From Xanthomonas sp. Leaf131 (lineage in GTDB: Bacteria; Pseudomonadota; Gammaproteobacteria; Xanthomonadales; Xanthomonadaceae): 64,000 nt of DNA. Of the stretch, positions 35,855-45,474 are shown piece after piece (position 1 is the first letter of the stretch; every line of letters begins with the position of its first letter). The position numbers and the translations under genes are program-made. The stretch covers positions 62,001-126,000 of the forward strand of contig NZ_LMOG01000017.1 in assembly GCF_001423495.1 (NCBI RefSeq), given 5' to 3'. The notes beneath the pieces were generated by a model. That model was not told where the DNA came from. It ran no database searches and saw nothing but the letters and a program-made list of their open reading frames with translations.

Positions 35855-36949
35855 TTATGCCCGATGTGCAGTGGCCAGATATTCGGCGCTCTGCATCTCG
35901 ATCAACCGCGAAGCGGTACGCTCGAAGGCGCCGGCCAGCCGCTGGCCGCTGTACAACGCCGGTGGCGCGTCCTGCGCGGTGCAGACCAGGTTGACATGGC
36001 GGTCGTACAACTCGTCGATCAGATTGACGAAACGGCGCGCCGCATCTTCGTTGCTGCGATCGAAGTGCGGGATGCCACCCAGCAACACGGTGGTGAATTC
36101 GCGCGCGATCTCGATGTAATCGCCCGGGCCACGCGGGCCTTCGCATAGCGCAGCAAAGTCGAACCAGGCAATGCTCTTGCCGCGTGCGCGCACCGCGATC
36201 TTGCGCGCTTCGATTTCGATATTGCCGCCACGCGCTTCGGAATTTCCGCTCAATTCGCTCCAGCGCTGGCTGAGCCAGTCGTCGGACTGCGCATCCAGCG
36301 GCGCGCGATACACCGGCGAGCGCGTCAGCGCGCGCATGCGGTAATCCTCGGTGCCTTCGGCATACAGCTCGACGCAGAACTTTTGCAGCAACCCGATCGC
36401 CGGCATGAAGCTGTCGCGCTGCAACCCATTGGCGTAGAGATTGTCCGGCGCGGTATTGGACGTGGTCACCAGGGTCACGCCTTCGGCGAACAGACGTTCC
36501 AGCAAGCGCGCCAGCAACATCGCATCGCCGATATCGGTGACGAAGAACTCGTCCAGCACCAGCACGCGCAGATTTTCGCGCCATTGCTGCGCGATCTTGG
36601 CCAGCGGGTCGCTTTGCCCGGCGTGCTCGCGCAGCTGCTCGTGCACGCCGCGCATGAAGCGATGGAAATGCGTGCGGTACTTCTGCTTGATCGGCAGCCC
36701 GTCGTAGAACAGGTCGACCAGGAAGGTCTTGCCGCGCCCCACGCCACCCCAGAAATACAGGCCACGCACCGGCTCGGGTTTTTTCCAGAAGGCGGACAGC
36801 CGATCCAGCCAGCCATCCTGCGCACTGTCCACCAAGGCCTCGTGGATACGGTCCAGCTCCGCCAGTGCCGCCTGTTGGGCAGGGTCGGCGCGCCAGTCGC
36901 CGCGTTGTACGCCGGCGGCGTAGCGCTGCGACGGGGTCATCTCAGTCAT
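35855..36949 (-). CDS. zapE: Cell division protein ZapE (AFG1-like ATPase)
   Basis: The 364-residue AAA-like ATPase associates with FtsZ at the division site under stress in E. coli. Walker A is GGVGRGKT (residues 68-75), followed by the family phrase YDGLPIKQKYRTHFHRFM. Walker B is VLVLDEFFVTDIGDAM, and TTSNTAPDNLY is sensor 1. Length and domain order match ZapE. The start at 36949 (M-T-E-M-T-P) precedes RYAAGVQRGD, a conserved N-terminal motif. Confidence 0.95.
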   Translation of the reverse strand: MTEMTPSQRYAAGVQRGDWRADPAQQAALAELDRIHEALVDSAQDGWLDRLSAFWKKPEPVRGLYFWGGVGRGKTFLVDLFYDGLPIKQKYRTHFHRFMRGVHEQLREHAGQSDPLAKIAQQWRENLRVLVLDEFFVTDIGDAMLLARLLERLFAEGVTLVTTSNTAPDNLYANGLQRDSFMPAIGLLQKFCVELYAEGTEDYRMRALTRSPVYRAPLDAQSDDWLSQRWSELSGNSEARGGNIEIEARKIAVRARGKSIAWFDFAALCEGPRGPGDYIEIAREFTTVLLGGIPHFDRSNEDAARRFVNLIDELYDRHVNLVCTAQDAPPALYSGQRLAGAFERTASRLIEMQSAEYLATAHRA

Positions 36950-37028
36950 CGTGTTCTCCGCGGGGCCGGCTGCTGCCTCGCCCGCTCAACGGCGCATCGC
37001 GATGCGATACGCATGGGCCATGCCGCGG

Positions 37029-37691
37029 TCAGACTGCGGCCGGCAACCAGCGCCGGACACCATGCTGGATCGCACCGCGCAGGTCGATCAATTTGCGGTG
37101 GAAGAAATGGCTGGTGTCGGGCATGCGCACCAGCTCGGGCTGCTGCTCCAACGTGTCCAACCAGTCGTAGACCGCCTGCGGGTCGACGATTTCATCGGCA
37201 TCGCCTTGAATCACCAACCAGTGCCCAGGCGGCTGCATGTCGCTGAAATCCCAGCGCCCGGCCGGCGGCGCGATCGAGATCAACGCCTGCGGTTCGAGCG
37301 AGCCGGCAGCGCGCAACGACACGTACGCGCCGAAGCTGAAACCGGCCAACCACAACGTGTCGCCGGGGCGCTGACTGCGCACCCACGCGGCCACCGCGCG
37401 CAGATCATCCTGTTCGCCATCGCCATGATCGAACGCACCGGCTGAGTTGCCGACACTGCGGAAATTGAAGCGCACCACGGTGATGCCCAGCTCGCGCAGC
37501 GCGCGTGCGGCCATGGTGACGACCTTGTTGTGCATGCTGCCGCCCTCGGTGGAGAGCGGATGGCAGACGATGGCGACGACCGGTTGCACAGCGACGTCCG
37601 CCTCGGGCAGATCGACCGCGATATCGAGCGGGCCGACCGGCCCCTCCAACGTCAACGCAGCGGATTCGGTGGGGAATGGGGGATTGGACAT
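37029..37691 (-). CDS. Alpha/beta hydrolase (COG2945 type)
   Basis: The 220-residue hydrolase has the family phrases VAIVCHPLSTEGGSMHNKVV, TVVRFNFRSVGNSAG and a nucleophile elbow AGFSFGAYVSLRA. A late VIQGDADEIVD (acid) and DTSHFFH (His) complete the triad. GAGGG about four bases before the ATG at 37691 marks the start. The longer reading from 37847 has no coding character. The substrate is unknown. It is divergent from the EamA transporter. Confidence 0.82.
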   Translation of the reverse strand: MSNPPFPTESAALTLEGPVGPLDIAVDLPEADVAVQPVVAIVCHPLSTEGGSMHNKVVTMAARALRELGITVVRFNFRSVGNSAGAFDHGDGEQDDLRAVAAWVRSQRPGDTLWLAGFSFGAYVSLRAAGSLEPQALISIAPPAGRWDFSDMQPPGHWLVIQGDADEIVDPQAVYDWLDTLEQQPELVRMPDTSHFFHRKLIDLRGAIQHGVRRWLPAAV

Positions 37692-37757
37692 GCCCTCATA
37701 ATAGCCGCCCCGCCGGCCGCGTTCATCGCCCTGCCTGCACACTTCGTTGCGTAGCCC

Positions 37758-38621
37758 ATGCATTTGTTGCTGTTTGCCGTTGTCTGCAGTGTCCTGGTGT
37801 CGGTGATTCTCAAGCTGTTGCCGCGCTATCGCCTGGATGCCTCCCAAACCATCACCTGGAACTACGCCACCGCTGCCACGCTGGCGTGGCTATTGCTCGA
37901 TCCGGCGCTGGACACGCTGCACGCCCCGTCCACTCCATGGGTGGCATTGCTGGCGCTATCGGTTGCATTGCCTGCGATCTTCATGGTGCTCGCACGTGCC
38001 GTCACCACCGCCGGCATCGTGCGCACAGAGATGGCGCAGCGCTTGTCGTTGCTGCTGTCGTTGACCGCCGCCTTCACCGTGTTCGGCGAGCCGTTCAACG
38101 GCTGGAAGTTGACCGGACTGGGCATAGGTCTGCTCGCCATTGTCTGTATCGTGCAGCGCCCGGATGCACGCGAGCGCACCACGCCGGCATCCTCGGCCGG
38201 CTGGATGTGGTTGCTTGGCGTGTGGATGGTCTTTGCATTGATCGATCTGCTACTGAAGACCATTGCACAGGCCGGGACCTCGTCACTGACCTCGCTGACG
38301 CTGTGCTTTGCCATCGCCTTCGTGTTGATGTTGGCGCTGCAAGGCGTGCGCCGGGCACGCGGCGTGCGGATGGACGGCCGCAACATCGTGGCGGGCGTGC
38401 TGCTCGGCGCACTCAATTTCGGCAACATCTTCTGTTATGTGCGCGCCCATCAGGCACTGCCGCATAGCCCTGCCACGGTCTTTGCGACGATGAACATCGG
38501 CGTGGTCGTGCTCGGCATGCTTGTGGGCGTCCTCGGCTTCAACGAGCGCATCGGAACACGCGTGCGCATGGGGTTGCTGCTGGCGGTACCGGCAATTGCC
38601 TTAATCGCTTGGGGGATGTAA
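37758..38621 (+). CDS. EamA / DMT family transporter
   Basis: The 287-residue inner-membrane protein has about ten hydrophobic segments in two five-helix halves. The second half ends with VVVLGMLVGVLGFNERIGTRVRMG and a final LLLAVPAIALIAW, typical of the drug/metabolite transporter superfamily. The substrate cannot be inferred. The gene starts 66 bases from the divergent hydrolase and has no same-strand partner. Confidence 0.82.
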   Translation: MHLLLFAVVCSVLVSVILKLLPRYRLDASQTITWNYATAATLAWLLLDPALDTLHAPSTPWVALLALSVALPAIFMVLARAVTTAGIVRTEMAQRLSLLLSLTAAFTVFGEPFNGWKLTGLGIGLLAIVCIVQRPDARERTTPASSAGWMWLLGVWMVFALIDLLLKTIAQAGTSSLTSLTLCFAIAFVLMLALQGVRRARGVRMDGRNIVAGVLLGALNFGNIFCYVRAHQALPHSPATVFATMNIGVVVLGMLVGVLGFNERIGTRVRMGLLLAVPAIALIAWGM

Positions 38622-38730
38622 TGCGCTTGCGGGATCACGTGTTCGGTTCACGCGCCCTGTGTTCGCAGCGTGCGGCGTTTGGTCAACAACGGCCGCTACC
38701 GTAGACCCATAAACAGGGCTTGTCGCCCCG

Positions 38731-39549
38731 TTGGGTTGGGTGATGTGTCTGAATCCAGTGTTGAAGGAGCATCGCCAGACATCCTCGGGCGCAGAGGCGG
38801 TCACTGCGTGCAGCGTCGCCGCAACCTGGTTGCTGCTTCGCTCGCCAGCGCGCCTCGCATCGGCGGAATCGCATCTGCAGCGTGAGGTCGTCACCGCACT
38901 GGACCCGCAGGTTGCGGGCACGCAGCCGCCGTGTCCCGGGCAGGGCTCGCAACAGCGGGCGCGGCCGCCATGGCCTGGCTCGCCGCCTTCCATTGTCGCG
39001 ATCGCATCGGCATCCCAGGCAGTGGAGACACCGCTTCCACAGGCGCAAGCAGCAGCGCTACTGAGAGCGATGAACCGCCGTCTGCTGGAACTCAATCCGC
39101 ACTACCACGCGATCACCACGCGCTTGTTTCTGGAAGATCGCCACGCGATGCCGCAGGAACAATACGTGCTCGATCAGCGCGAGGACCTGTTGAGGCAACG
39201 CAATCAGGCACGCGACAGCCAGCTGCAGTTCCTGCTCGACGCCCTCGCCCCGCTGGCACATGTCCACGCACCGCTCATGCCGACCGATCTGCCGAAAAAC
39301 TGCACGCAGAAGGTGGGGCAGCGCGACCAGGCGCTGGTGCAGATGCAGGTGCAGAAAGCGCTGCGCCATTCGAGCTGTTACGCCGACGCATACCGGCGCG
39401 CGGAGGCGCAGCTGGACGGCCTGCAGGAAAGCGCTGCGCCGTGCGAGCAGATCCAGAAGCTGCAAAGGCTCATGCAAGGCTACCGCGCGTTGCTGGCGCT
39501 GGAAGCGCACACCGAGCAAGCCTGCGAACACCGCGCGCAACTGAGCTGA
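38731..39549 (+). CDS. Hypothetical exported protein, N-terminus uncertain and possibly frameshifted
   Basis: The C-terminal half (from about 39060) is clearly coding. It is helical and charged (RRLLELNPHYHAITTRLFLE, MQVQKALRHSSCYADAYRRA) and contains three cysteines. Upstream, a different frame from 38970 (M-A-W-L-A-A-F) and the main frame from 38992 (IVAIASASQAVETPL) would together make a good signal peptide if one C near 38991 were absent. The true protein may therefore be about 190 residues and secreted. I recognise no domain. The printed start follows the longest open frame, and the region 38731-38930 may not be translated. Confidence 0.45.
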   Translation: MGWVMCLNPVLKEHRQTSSGAEAVTACSVAATWLLLRSPARLASAESHLQREVVTALDPQVAGTQPPCPGQGSQQRARPPWPGSPPSIVAIASASQAVETPLPQAQAAALLRAMNRRLLELNPHYHAITTRLFLEDRHAMPQEQYVLDQREDLLRQRNQARDSQLQFLLDALAPLAHVHAPLMPTDLPKNCTQKVGQRDQALVQMQVQKALRHSSCYADAYRRAEAQLDGLQESAAPCEQIQKLQRLMQGYRALLALEAHTEQACEHRAQLS

Positions 39550-39705
39550 CACCAAGAAGGCGCATTCTGCCTGGACACAGTTACGCCGAGCGATGCACCA
39601 CCACGCGATTGACCACGCTGGAGCGCAACCGGCAGCGGCAGGCAGATCGCAGCAGCGGATGACGCCGGCTGATGCCGGCTGTCATCGCGGTGCTGCATCG
39701 GTATT

Positions 39706-41031
<1,326 letters not shown>

Positions 41032-41052
41032 CCTGAGAGCCTGGCTGGAGGG

Positions 41053-41073
41053 AAGTGTTACTATATAACACTT
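41053..41073. promoter_or_regulatory. Zur-box-like palindrome in a divergent promoter
   Basis: AAGTGTTA (41053-41060) and TAACACTT (41066-41073) are perfect inverted copies around CTATA. The whole, GTGTTACTATATAACAC, resembles the gammaproteobacterial Zur site with its central TATA. It lies 22 bases from the zigA start and 20 from the divergent MerC-like gene, so one Zur dimer could repress both. This is inference from the match and the target type. Confidence 0.65.
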
Positions 41074-41092
41074 ACTCGACAGGACACGTTCC

Positions 41093-41479
41093 ATGCGCTT
41101 TACCGCTTCTGTGCTGGATCGCTCGGCCATCGCCCTGTCCAGCCTGTGTCTGCTGCACTGCCTTGCGCTGCCGCTGCTGGCCGCCGCACTTCCGCTGCTA
41201 GGCGCCTGGAGCCGGGCCGAATGGGTGCATGTGGTGTTCGCCACTGCCGCCGTGCCGCTGAGCGGTTACGCGCTGTGGAGCAGCCATCGCCGCCACGCAC
41301 TGCCTGCGCCGGTGTGGGCATTGGCGGCGTTCGGGCTGACTGGTCTGGTACTGGGCGCCAGTGGCGTGGCCGGCGACGCGCTGGAAACTCCAATCACGGT
41401 GGCCGGCAGCCTGCTGCTGGCCAGCACGCATCTGGTCAATCTGCGGCTACGTCGCCGCGAGGGGCATTGCCCGAGCTAA
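41093..41479 (+). CDS. MerC domain-containing membrane protein
   Basis: The 128-residue inner-membrane protein has four hydrophobic segments. Its opening [19 protein letters not shown] carries the paired cysteines (SSLC, LLHC) characteristic of MerC-like metal transporters. AGGACA upstream may be its ribosome binding site. It is transcribed divergently from zigA across a Zur-like box. It may therefore move zinc or another divalent metal under zinc limitation, rather than mercury. Confidence 0.85.
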   Translation: MRFTASVLDRSAIALSSLCLLHCLALPLLAAALPLLGAWSRAEWVHVVFATAAVPLSGYALWSSHRRHALPAPVWALAAFGLTGLVLGASGVAGDALETPITVAGSLLLASTHLVNLRLRRREGHCPS

Positions 41480-41606
41480 GCGGGCAGCTCCCACGCGCGC
41501 GGACTGCTGTTTTTCGTGACAGCGCACCAGCGTGCGCAAGCGTTGCAGGCAGCAGGCAGCACGCATCGCGTACCCGCCTACAGCGGGATTCGAACGCCGG
41601 CTTGCG

Positions 41607-43325
41607 CTACAGCGAAAAGCCCAGCAGCACCGGGTCGTGGTCGGAACTGCGCCACGGGCCGGCCAGGTTGCGCTTGGCGTAACCGGCATCGTCCATGACA
41701 TCGGCGTTGATATGCCATTCGACCGCGCCACGCAGCTGCTTGGCCATCGCCGGGCTGAGCAGCGCATGGTCCAGCCGCCCGCTCATGCCGTCGTAGACAT
41801 AGCTGTAAGGCTGTTTCACCCCGGCCACCGCGAAGGCGTCCTGCCAGCCGCTGGCACGCAGGCTGCGCATCGGGCTCTCCATCGCATAGGCGTTGAAATC
41901 GCCCAGCAGCACGGCCAGTTTGGTCTGCGCGCCGGTGGGGTCGGTCTGCAGCCATTGGTGCAGGCGCTTGGCCGATTCGGTGCGGGTGGCGTTCCAACAG
42001 GCCTGGCCGTCGCGCTGATCGGCATCGGCGCCGCTGGCGGTGCCACAGCCCTTGGACTTGAAGTGGTTGGCGACCACCACGAAAGTCGCACCACGGGTGC
42101 TGCGAAACGCCTGCGCCAGCGGCACCCGGCTATGGCTGTCGAACGGCCCGCCGGTCAACGTGGCCGGCTTGCCCACCGGGGTGACCTGGGAGCTGCGATA
42201 CACGATGCCGACCCGGATCGCGTCATCGCCCGGGCCGCTGCCGGTGTCGACGAACTGCCAGTCCTTGTCCTTGCCGGCGGCGTTGAGCGCAGCCACCAGC
42301 TGGGCCACCGCCGCATCGGCGCCATTGCCGTCGTTTTCCAGTTCCATCAATGCGGCCACATCGGCGCGCAACGGCACGATGGTGGACACCAGCTTGGCCA
42401 GCTGTGCCTGGAACTGTTCGTGCGTGCGCGCACCGCGCTTGGTCGGGAACCCGCCGCCGCGGCCATTGCCGTTGAAGAAGTTCTCCAGGTTGAACGAAGC
42501 GATGCGCAAGTCGCCCCCCACCTGCGGCGCCACCGCGGTCGGCATCGCTGGCAGCGTCAGCGGATTCAGTACCTGGATGCGGTAGTTGCCGTCGTAGCGC
42601 TGGTCCACGATGCCATCCACCGATTTGAGCAGGCTGCCGGCGCGCAGCATCGGATCGGCCGGCAGATAGGTCACCGTCTTGGGACTGCGGCCGTTGCGCG
42701 CATCGTCCAGCAGCACCCGGCGACGCGCGTTTTCCGCCTCCACCTGGGCGAAGGCCGGCGTACCGGTTGCGGCCACTTCGCTTGGCTGCCACAAGCGTCC
42801 ACCGAAGGCGGCGACCAACTCGCCGGCGCTATCCAGACGGTCGCTGCCGTTGAGCGTCAGCGCGGCGATGCGCACGTGCTCGCCTTCCAGCGCCTCCCAG
42901 TTGGCCGGCGGCCCGCTGAGCATGCGCACCGGCACCGGCTGCCCGCTGGCAAGGCGCTCGATGCTGCTGGCATCCACCGTAGTCAGGCTCGCGTCGCCGC
43001 CTGCCGACACCTCGCGCACCGTGCCGATAATGCGCACGCGATCGCCCACCGTCACTTCGGCATTGCCGGCACCGGTGACGAACAAGCCATGCGAGCGCCG
43101 CGGCTCAAATCCGGGCTGCTGCACGAACAGGCCCGCCAGGCCGACGCGCGTATCGGCAGTGACGATGCCTTCCACTTCGACCACACGGCCGTCGTAGGGG
43201 CTGCGCGTGTCTTCGCCCTGCACATCGGCGATCGACAGACGTTGCGGCGCGCCATCGGCGGCACTGCCTAGCAGCGGAGCCAACAGACCGAGGACACCGA
43301 GCACAACAAGCGAGCAACGCGACAT
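41607..43325 (-). CDS. Extracellular nuclease, ExeM/NucH family
   Basis: The 572-residue product has a signal peptide (residues 1 to about 23, ending LGSAADG) and an OB-fold-like N-terminal domain (VVEVEGIVTADTRVGLAGLF). A Mg-dependent endonuclease/exonuclease/phosphatase domain follows (LRIASFNLENFF, ALMELENDG, VVANHFKSKGCG, LLGDFNAYAMESP, RLDHALLSP, SSDHDPVLLGF). It is probably secreted and degrades extracellular DNA. No C-terminal sorting tail is present. GGAG about seven bases before the ATG confirms the start. Confidence 0.93.
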   Translation of the reverse strand: MSRCSLVVLGVLGLLAPLLGSAADGAPQRLSIADVQGEDTRSPYDGRVVEVEGIVTADTRVGLAGLFVQQPGFEPRRSHGLFVTGAGNAEVTVGDRVRIIGTVREVSAGGDASLTTVDASSIERLASGQPVPVRMLSGPPANWEALEGEHVRIAALTLNGSDRLDSAGELVAAFGGRLWQPSEVAATGTPAFAQVEAENARRRVLLDDARNGRSPKTVTYLPADPMLRAGSLLKSVDGIVDQRYDGNYRIQVLNPLTLPAMPTAVAPQVGGDLRIASFNLENFFNGNGRGGGFPTKRGARTHEQFQAQLAKLVSTIVPLRADVAALMELENDGNGADAAVAQLVAALNAAGKDKDWQFVDTGSGPGDDAIRVGIVYRSSQVTPVGKPATLTGGPFDSHSRVPLAQAFRSTRGATFVVVANHFKSKGCGTASGADADQRDGQACWNATRTESAKRLHQWLQTDPTGAQTKLAVLLGDFNAYAMESPMRSLRASGWQDAFAVAGVKQPYSYVYDGMSGRLDHALLSPAMAKQLRGAVEWHINADVMDDAGYAKRNLAGPWRSSDHDPVLLGFSL

Positions 43326-43349
43326 CGACACACTCCAGAAAGACGCGGG

Positions 43350-43380
43350 ACCAAATACAAACGCCGCCTGCAAGGCGGCG
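43350..43380 (-). terminator. Rho-independent-like terminator just upstream of exeM-type gene
   Basis: CGCCGCCT (43362-43369) pairs with AGGCGGCG (43373-43380) around a three-base loop. On the minus strand TTTGTATTTGG follows. It lies 240 bases downstream of the cytochrome gene and about 25 bases before the nuclease ribosome binding site, so it could end the former or attenuate the latter. Confidence 0.55.
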
Positions 43381-43617
43381 CTATGGCGACAAAGCGCAGC
43401 AGCAGGCTAACAAAACGCTGCAGACCGCTGCCAGCGGTGGCGTGGAAAAGGCCGATGCGGCTGCCGGCGTCATCGGCCTCAGCCAGGCAGGTCGGCGCCG
43501 TTGGTTGTGCAGAGCATCAGGTGTGCGGAGGACACACATGCGTCAGTCCTCAACCACCGATGTCATCCGCGGCCGCACACGGGAGCAGGCGCAGCACCCT
43601 GGCTGGCCCTCCGCCGC

Positions 43618-44136
43618 TTACTTGAGGTTGGACAACATCCAGTCCACCGTCGCATGCACCTGTTCTTCGGTCAGCGCCGGGTTGCCACCCTTGGGCGGCA
43701 TGATGCCGCCATCGGGGCCGGTGTAGCCCTCGATCGCGTGCTTGTACAACGTTTCCTTGCCCTGGGCGATGCGCGCGTCCCAATGCGAATGGTCCAGCGT
43801 CGGCGCCTTGCCTACGCCGGTGGTATGGCAGGCGGTGCACAGGTTGTCGAAGATGGTCTTGCCGTCGGTGCTGCCGCCATAGGCGGACTGCGAGGCGGCC
43901 TTGGCCAGTGCCGCCGCCTGAGCTGCCGCTTGTGCGGACGCGCCGGTGGTGCCGGCATAGACCGCCCCGGCCGGGGCGATGCGTTGTTGCACGCGTTTGG
44001 CAGCCGTGGGCGAGACCTCGTCGGGAACGGCGCGTTGCAAATAGGCTGCCAGGGCGATCAGGCCCAGGGTGATCACCACCAGTAGTCCGATCACCATCGA
44101 GAATTTTTTCAGGAACTCGAGGTCGTAATTCCGCAC
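43618..44136 (-). CDS. Membrane-anchored c-type cytochrome (cytochrome c5-like)
   Basis: The 172-residue protein has an N-terminal anchor (SMVIGLLVVITLGLIALAAYL) and an Ala-rich linker. A single haem-binding site CTACH (C100-H104) is present, with the axial Met in GIMPPKGG (M145), the pattern of cytochrome c5/c551-type electron carriers on the periplasmic face. The start is a GTG at 44136 with GGGGTGAG eight bases before it. The partner oxidase or reductase is not nearby. Confidence 0.88.
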   Translation of the reverse strand: MRNYDLEFLKKFSMVIGLLVVITLGLIALAAYLQRAVPDEVSPTAAKRVQQRIAPAGAVYAGTTGASAQAAAQAAALAKAASQSAYGGSTDGKTIFDNLCTACHTTGVGKAPTLDHSHWDARIAQGKETLYKHAIEGYTGPDGGIMPPKGGNPALTEEQVHATVDWMLSNLK

Positions 44137-44416
44137 GCGCTCACCCCTGGCTGTTGGTCGAAGACCTCTGCTAGCGCCGGAGTATAGAGCACAGTTCGCG
44201 CCAGTCTGGCCACTGTGCATGACAGTTTTCGCAGCGATGCGTGCTGCGCCTTGGCGGGCTGTGCGTCTTGTGCGCAGGCACCTGGCGTGCCGCTGGCAAA
44301 TTGCCGCGATGCCGCATGACGGGGCCGCTTGGCACTCCCCTCCGCGGCCGAACCCGCTTGCCCGCGTGACGACCGTCCCGCAAGTCCCGGATAGCGCGTT
44401 GGTCTCGTTTCGTGGA

Positions 44417-44436
44417 ATTGCGTATCATTCCCATCA
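44417..44436 (+). promoter_or_regulatory. Candidate Fur box
   Basis: ATTGCGTATCATTCCCATCA lies 57 bases before the DUF4198 gene. By eye it matches the usual gammaproteobacterial iron box pattern (ATTGCGAATCATTCTCATTA-like) at most positions. The downstream cluster type is iron-linked, which supports Fur control, but this is inference. Confidence 0.5.
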
Positions 44437-44492
44437 ACCCACGGTGACGCGGTTCTCGCTTCGCCCGGTCCCGCTTACGAGGAGTCGCCGCA

Positions 44493-45137
44493 ATGAAGTC
44501 CTTCCTGCTGTCCTGCCTGGCCTTGGCCAGCATCAGTCTGTCTGCCCAGGCCCATGAGATCTGGATCGAACGCGACGGCAGTGGCCCGGTACGGATCTTC
44601 TTCGGCGAGCCGGCGCAGGACACCCTCGACCACGGCGAAGACGAGATCAAGCGCGTGGTCAAGCCGACCGTGTTCGGCACCGCCGGCAAGGCCGGCGCCT
44701 TGCAGCGTGGCAGCGAGTTCCTCACCGCGCCGTTGTCCGGCACCGGCGATGCCTGGCTGAGCGACGACAGCGTGTTCGAGCCGTGGAAGGGCGAGGCCGG
44801 CGGCTTCGAGACCGTGAGTTATTACGCACGCGCCGGGCGCGCTACGCCCTCGGCCAAGCTCGATTTCGAGCTGGTGCCTACTGTCGCCAACAGCAACACG
44901 CTGACCGTGCTCTATCGCAACAAGCCGCTGCCCAAGGTCGAGGTAACGGTGATCGACCCGCAGAAGTGGCAGAAGACGCTGACCTCCGATGCCAAGGGCC
45001 AGGTCACCTTGCCCAAGCTGCGCGCCGGCCGCCACATCCTGGTCGCTACCAACAAGGAGCCGGTAAAGCGCGAGATCGCCGGCAAGCAGGTGTCGATGAT
45101 CCACCACATCAGCACGTTGACCTTCCTGGCCGAGTAA
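44493..45137 (+). CDS. Periplasmic DUF4198 protein
   Basis: The 214-residue product has a signal peptide (residues 1-20, ending LSAQA) immediately followed by HEIWIERDG, the usual His-first start of mature DUF4198 proteins. A C-terminal carboxypeptidase-like beta fold follows (KVEVTVIDPQKWQKTLTSD, GQVTLPKLRAGRHILVATN). Members are often encoded with metal or siderophore uptake genes. GAGGAG seven bases before the ATG fixes the start. It heads a four-gene cluster behind a Fur-like site. The protein may bind a metal through its new N-terminal His. Confidence 0.85.
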   Translation: MKSFLLSCLALASISLSAQAHEIWIERDGSGPVRIFFGEPAQDTLDHGEDEIKRVVKPTVFGTAGKAGALQRGSEFLTAPLSGTGDAWLSDDSVFEPWKGEAGGFETVSYYARAGRATPSAKLDFELVPTVANSNTLTVLYRNKPLPKVEVTVIDPQKWQKTLTSDAKGQVTLPKLRAGRHILVATNKEPVKREIAGKQVSMIHHISTLTFLAE

Positions 45138-45162
45138 ATCGGCCACACATGCAGTCCTGCTG

Positions 45163-45474
45163 ATGTCCACCGCACCGCCCCTGTCGCTCCCCTGGTTCAA
45201 GCGTCCCTGGCTGGGCGTGCTCGCGCGCACGCTGGCCGCGATCTTTGGCGGGTATGCGCTTGCCAGTGCCACCAATCTGTTGCTGGCGCTGGTATTGCCG
45301 ATGCCGCCCAGCGAAGCGGTGCTGACCAGCATGCTGGTCGGTATCGTGGTGTGCGCGTGCGCGCCGCTATGGGCTTTCGCCACTGCCAGCGTGTGGCGTG
45401 CGTGGGCCGGCATCGCGGTGCCGGCGGCGCTGATGTTCGCGCTGGCCGCATGGCTGCAACGGGGTGTGGGATGA
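45163..45474 (+). CDS. DUF3649 membrane protein
   Basis: The 103-residue inner-membrane protein has three hydrophobic segments. It carries the DUF3649 phrases LARTLAAIFGGYALASATN and MLVGIVVCACAPLWAFATAS. This family nearly always sits next to a PepSY protein and DUF3325 in ferric-siderophore loci. It overlaps the PepSY gene by four bases. Its function is unknown. Confidence 0.9.
   Translation: MSTAPPLSLPWFKRPWLGVLARTLAAIFGGYALASATNLLLALVLPMPPSEAVLTSMLVGIVVCACAPLWAFATASVWRAWAGIAVPAALMFALAAWLQRGVG

Noticed and set aside
38601-39095. Minus-strand open frame of 164 codons with a start resembling a secretion signal
   Set aside because: It overlaps the plus-strand hypothetical gene, its composition is Cys/Arg-rich as in shadow frames, and no ribosome binding site is seen.
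41575-41600. tRNA-like T-loop (GTTCGAATC on the minus strand)
   Set aside because: The surrounding bases do not form a five-base T-stem, acceptor stem or anticodon arm; it is the 3' flank of the nuclease gene.
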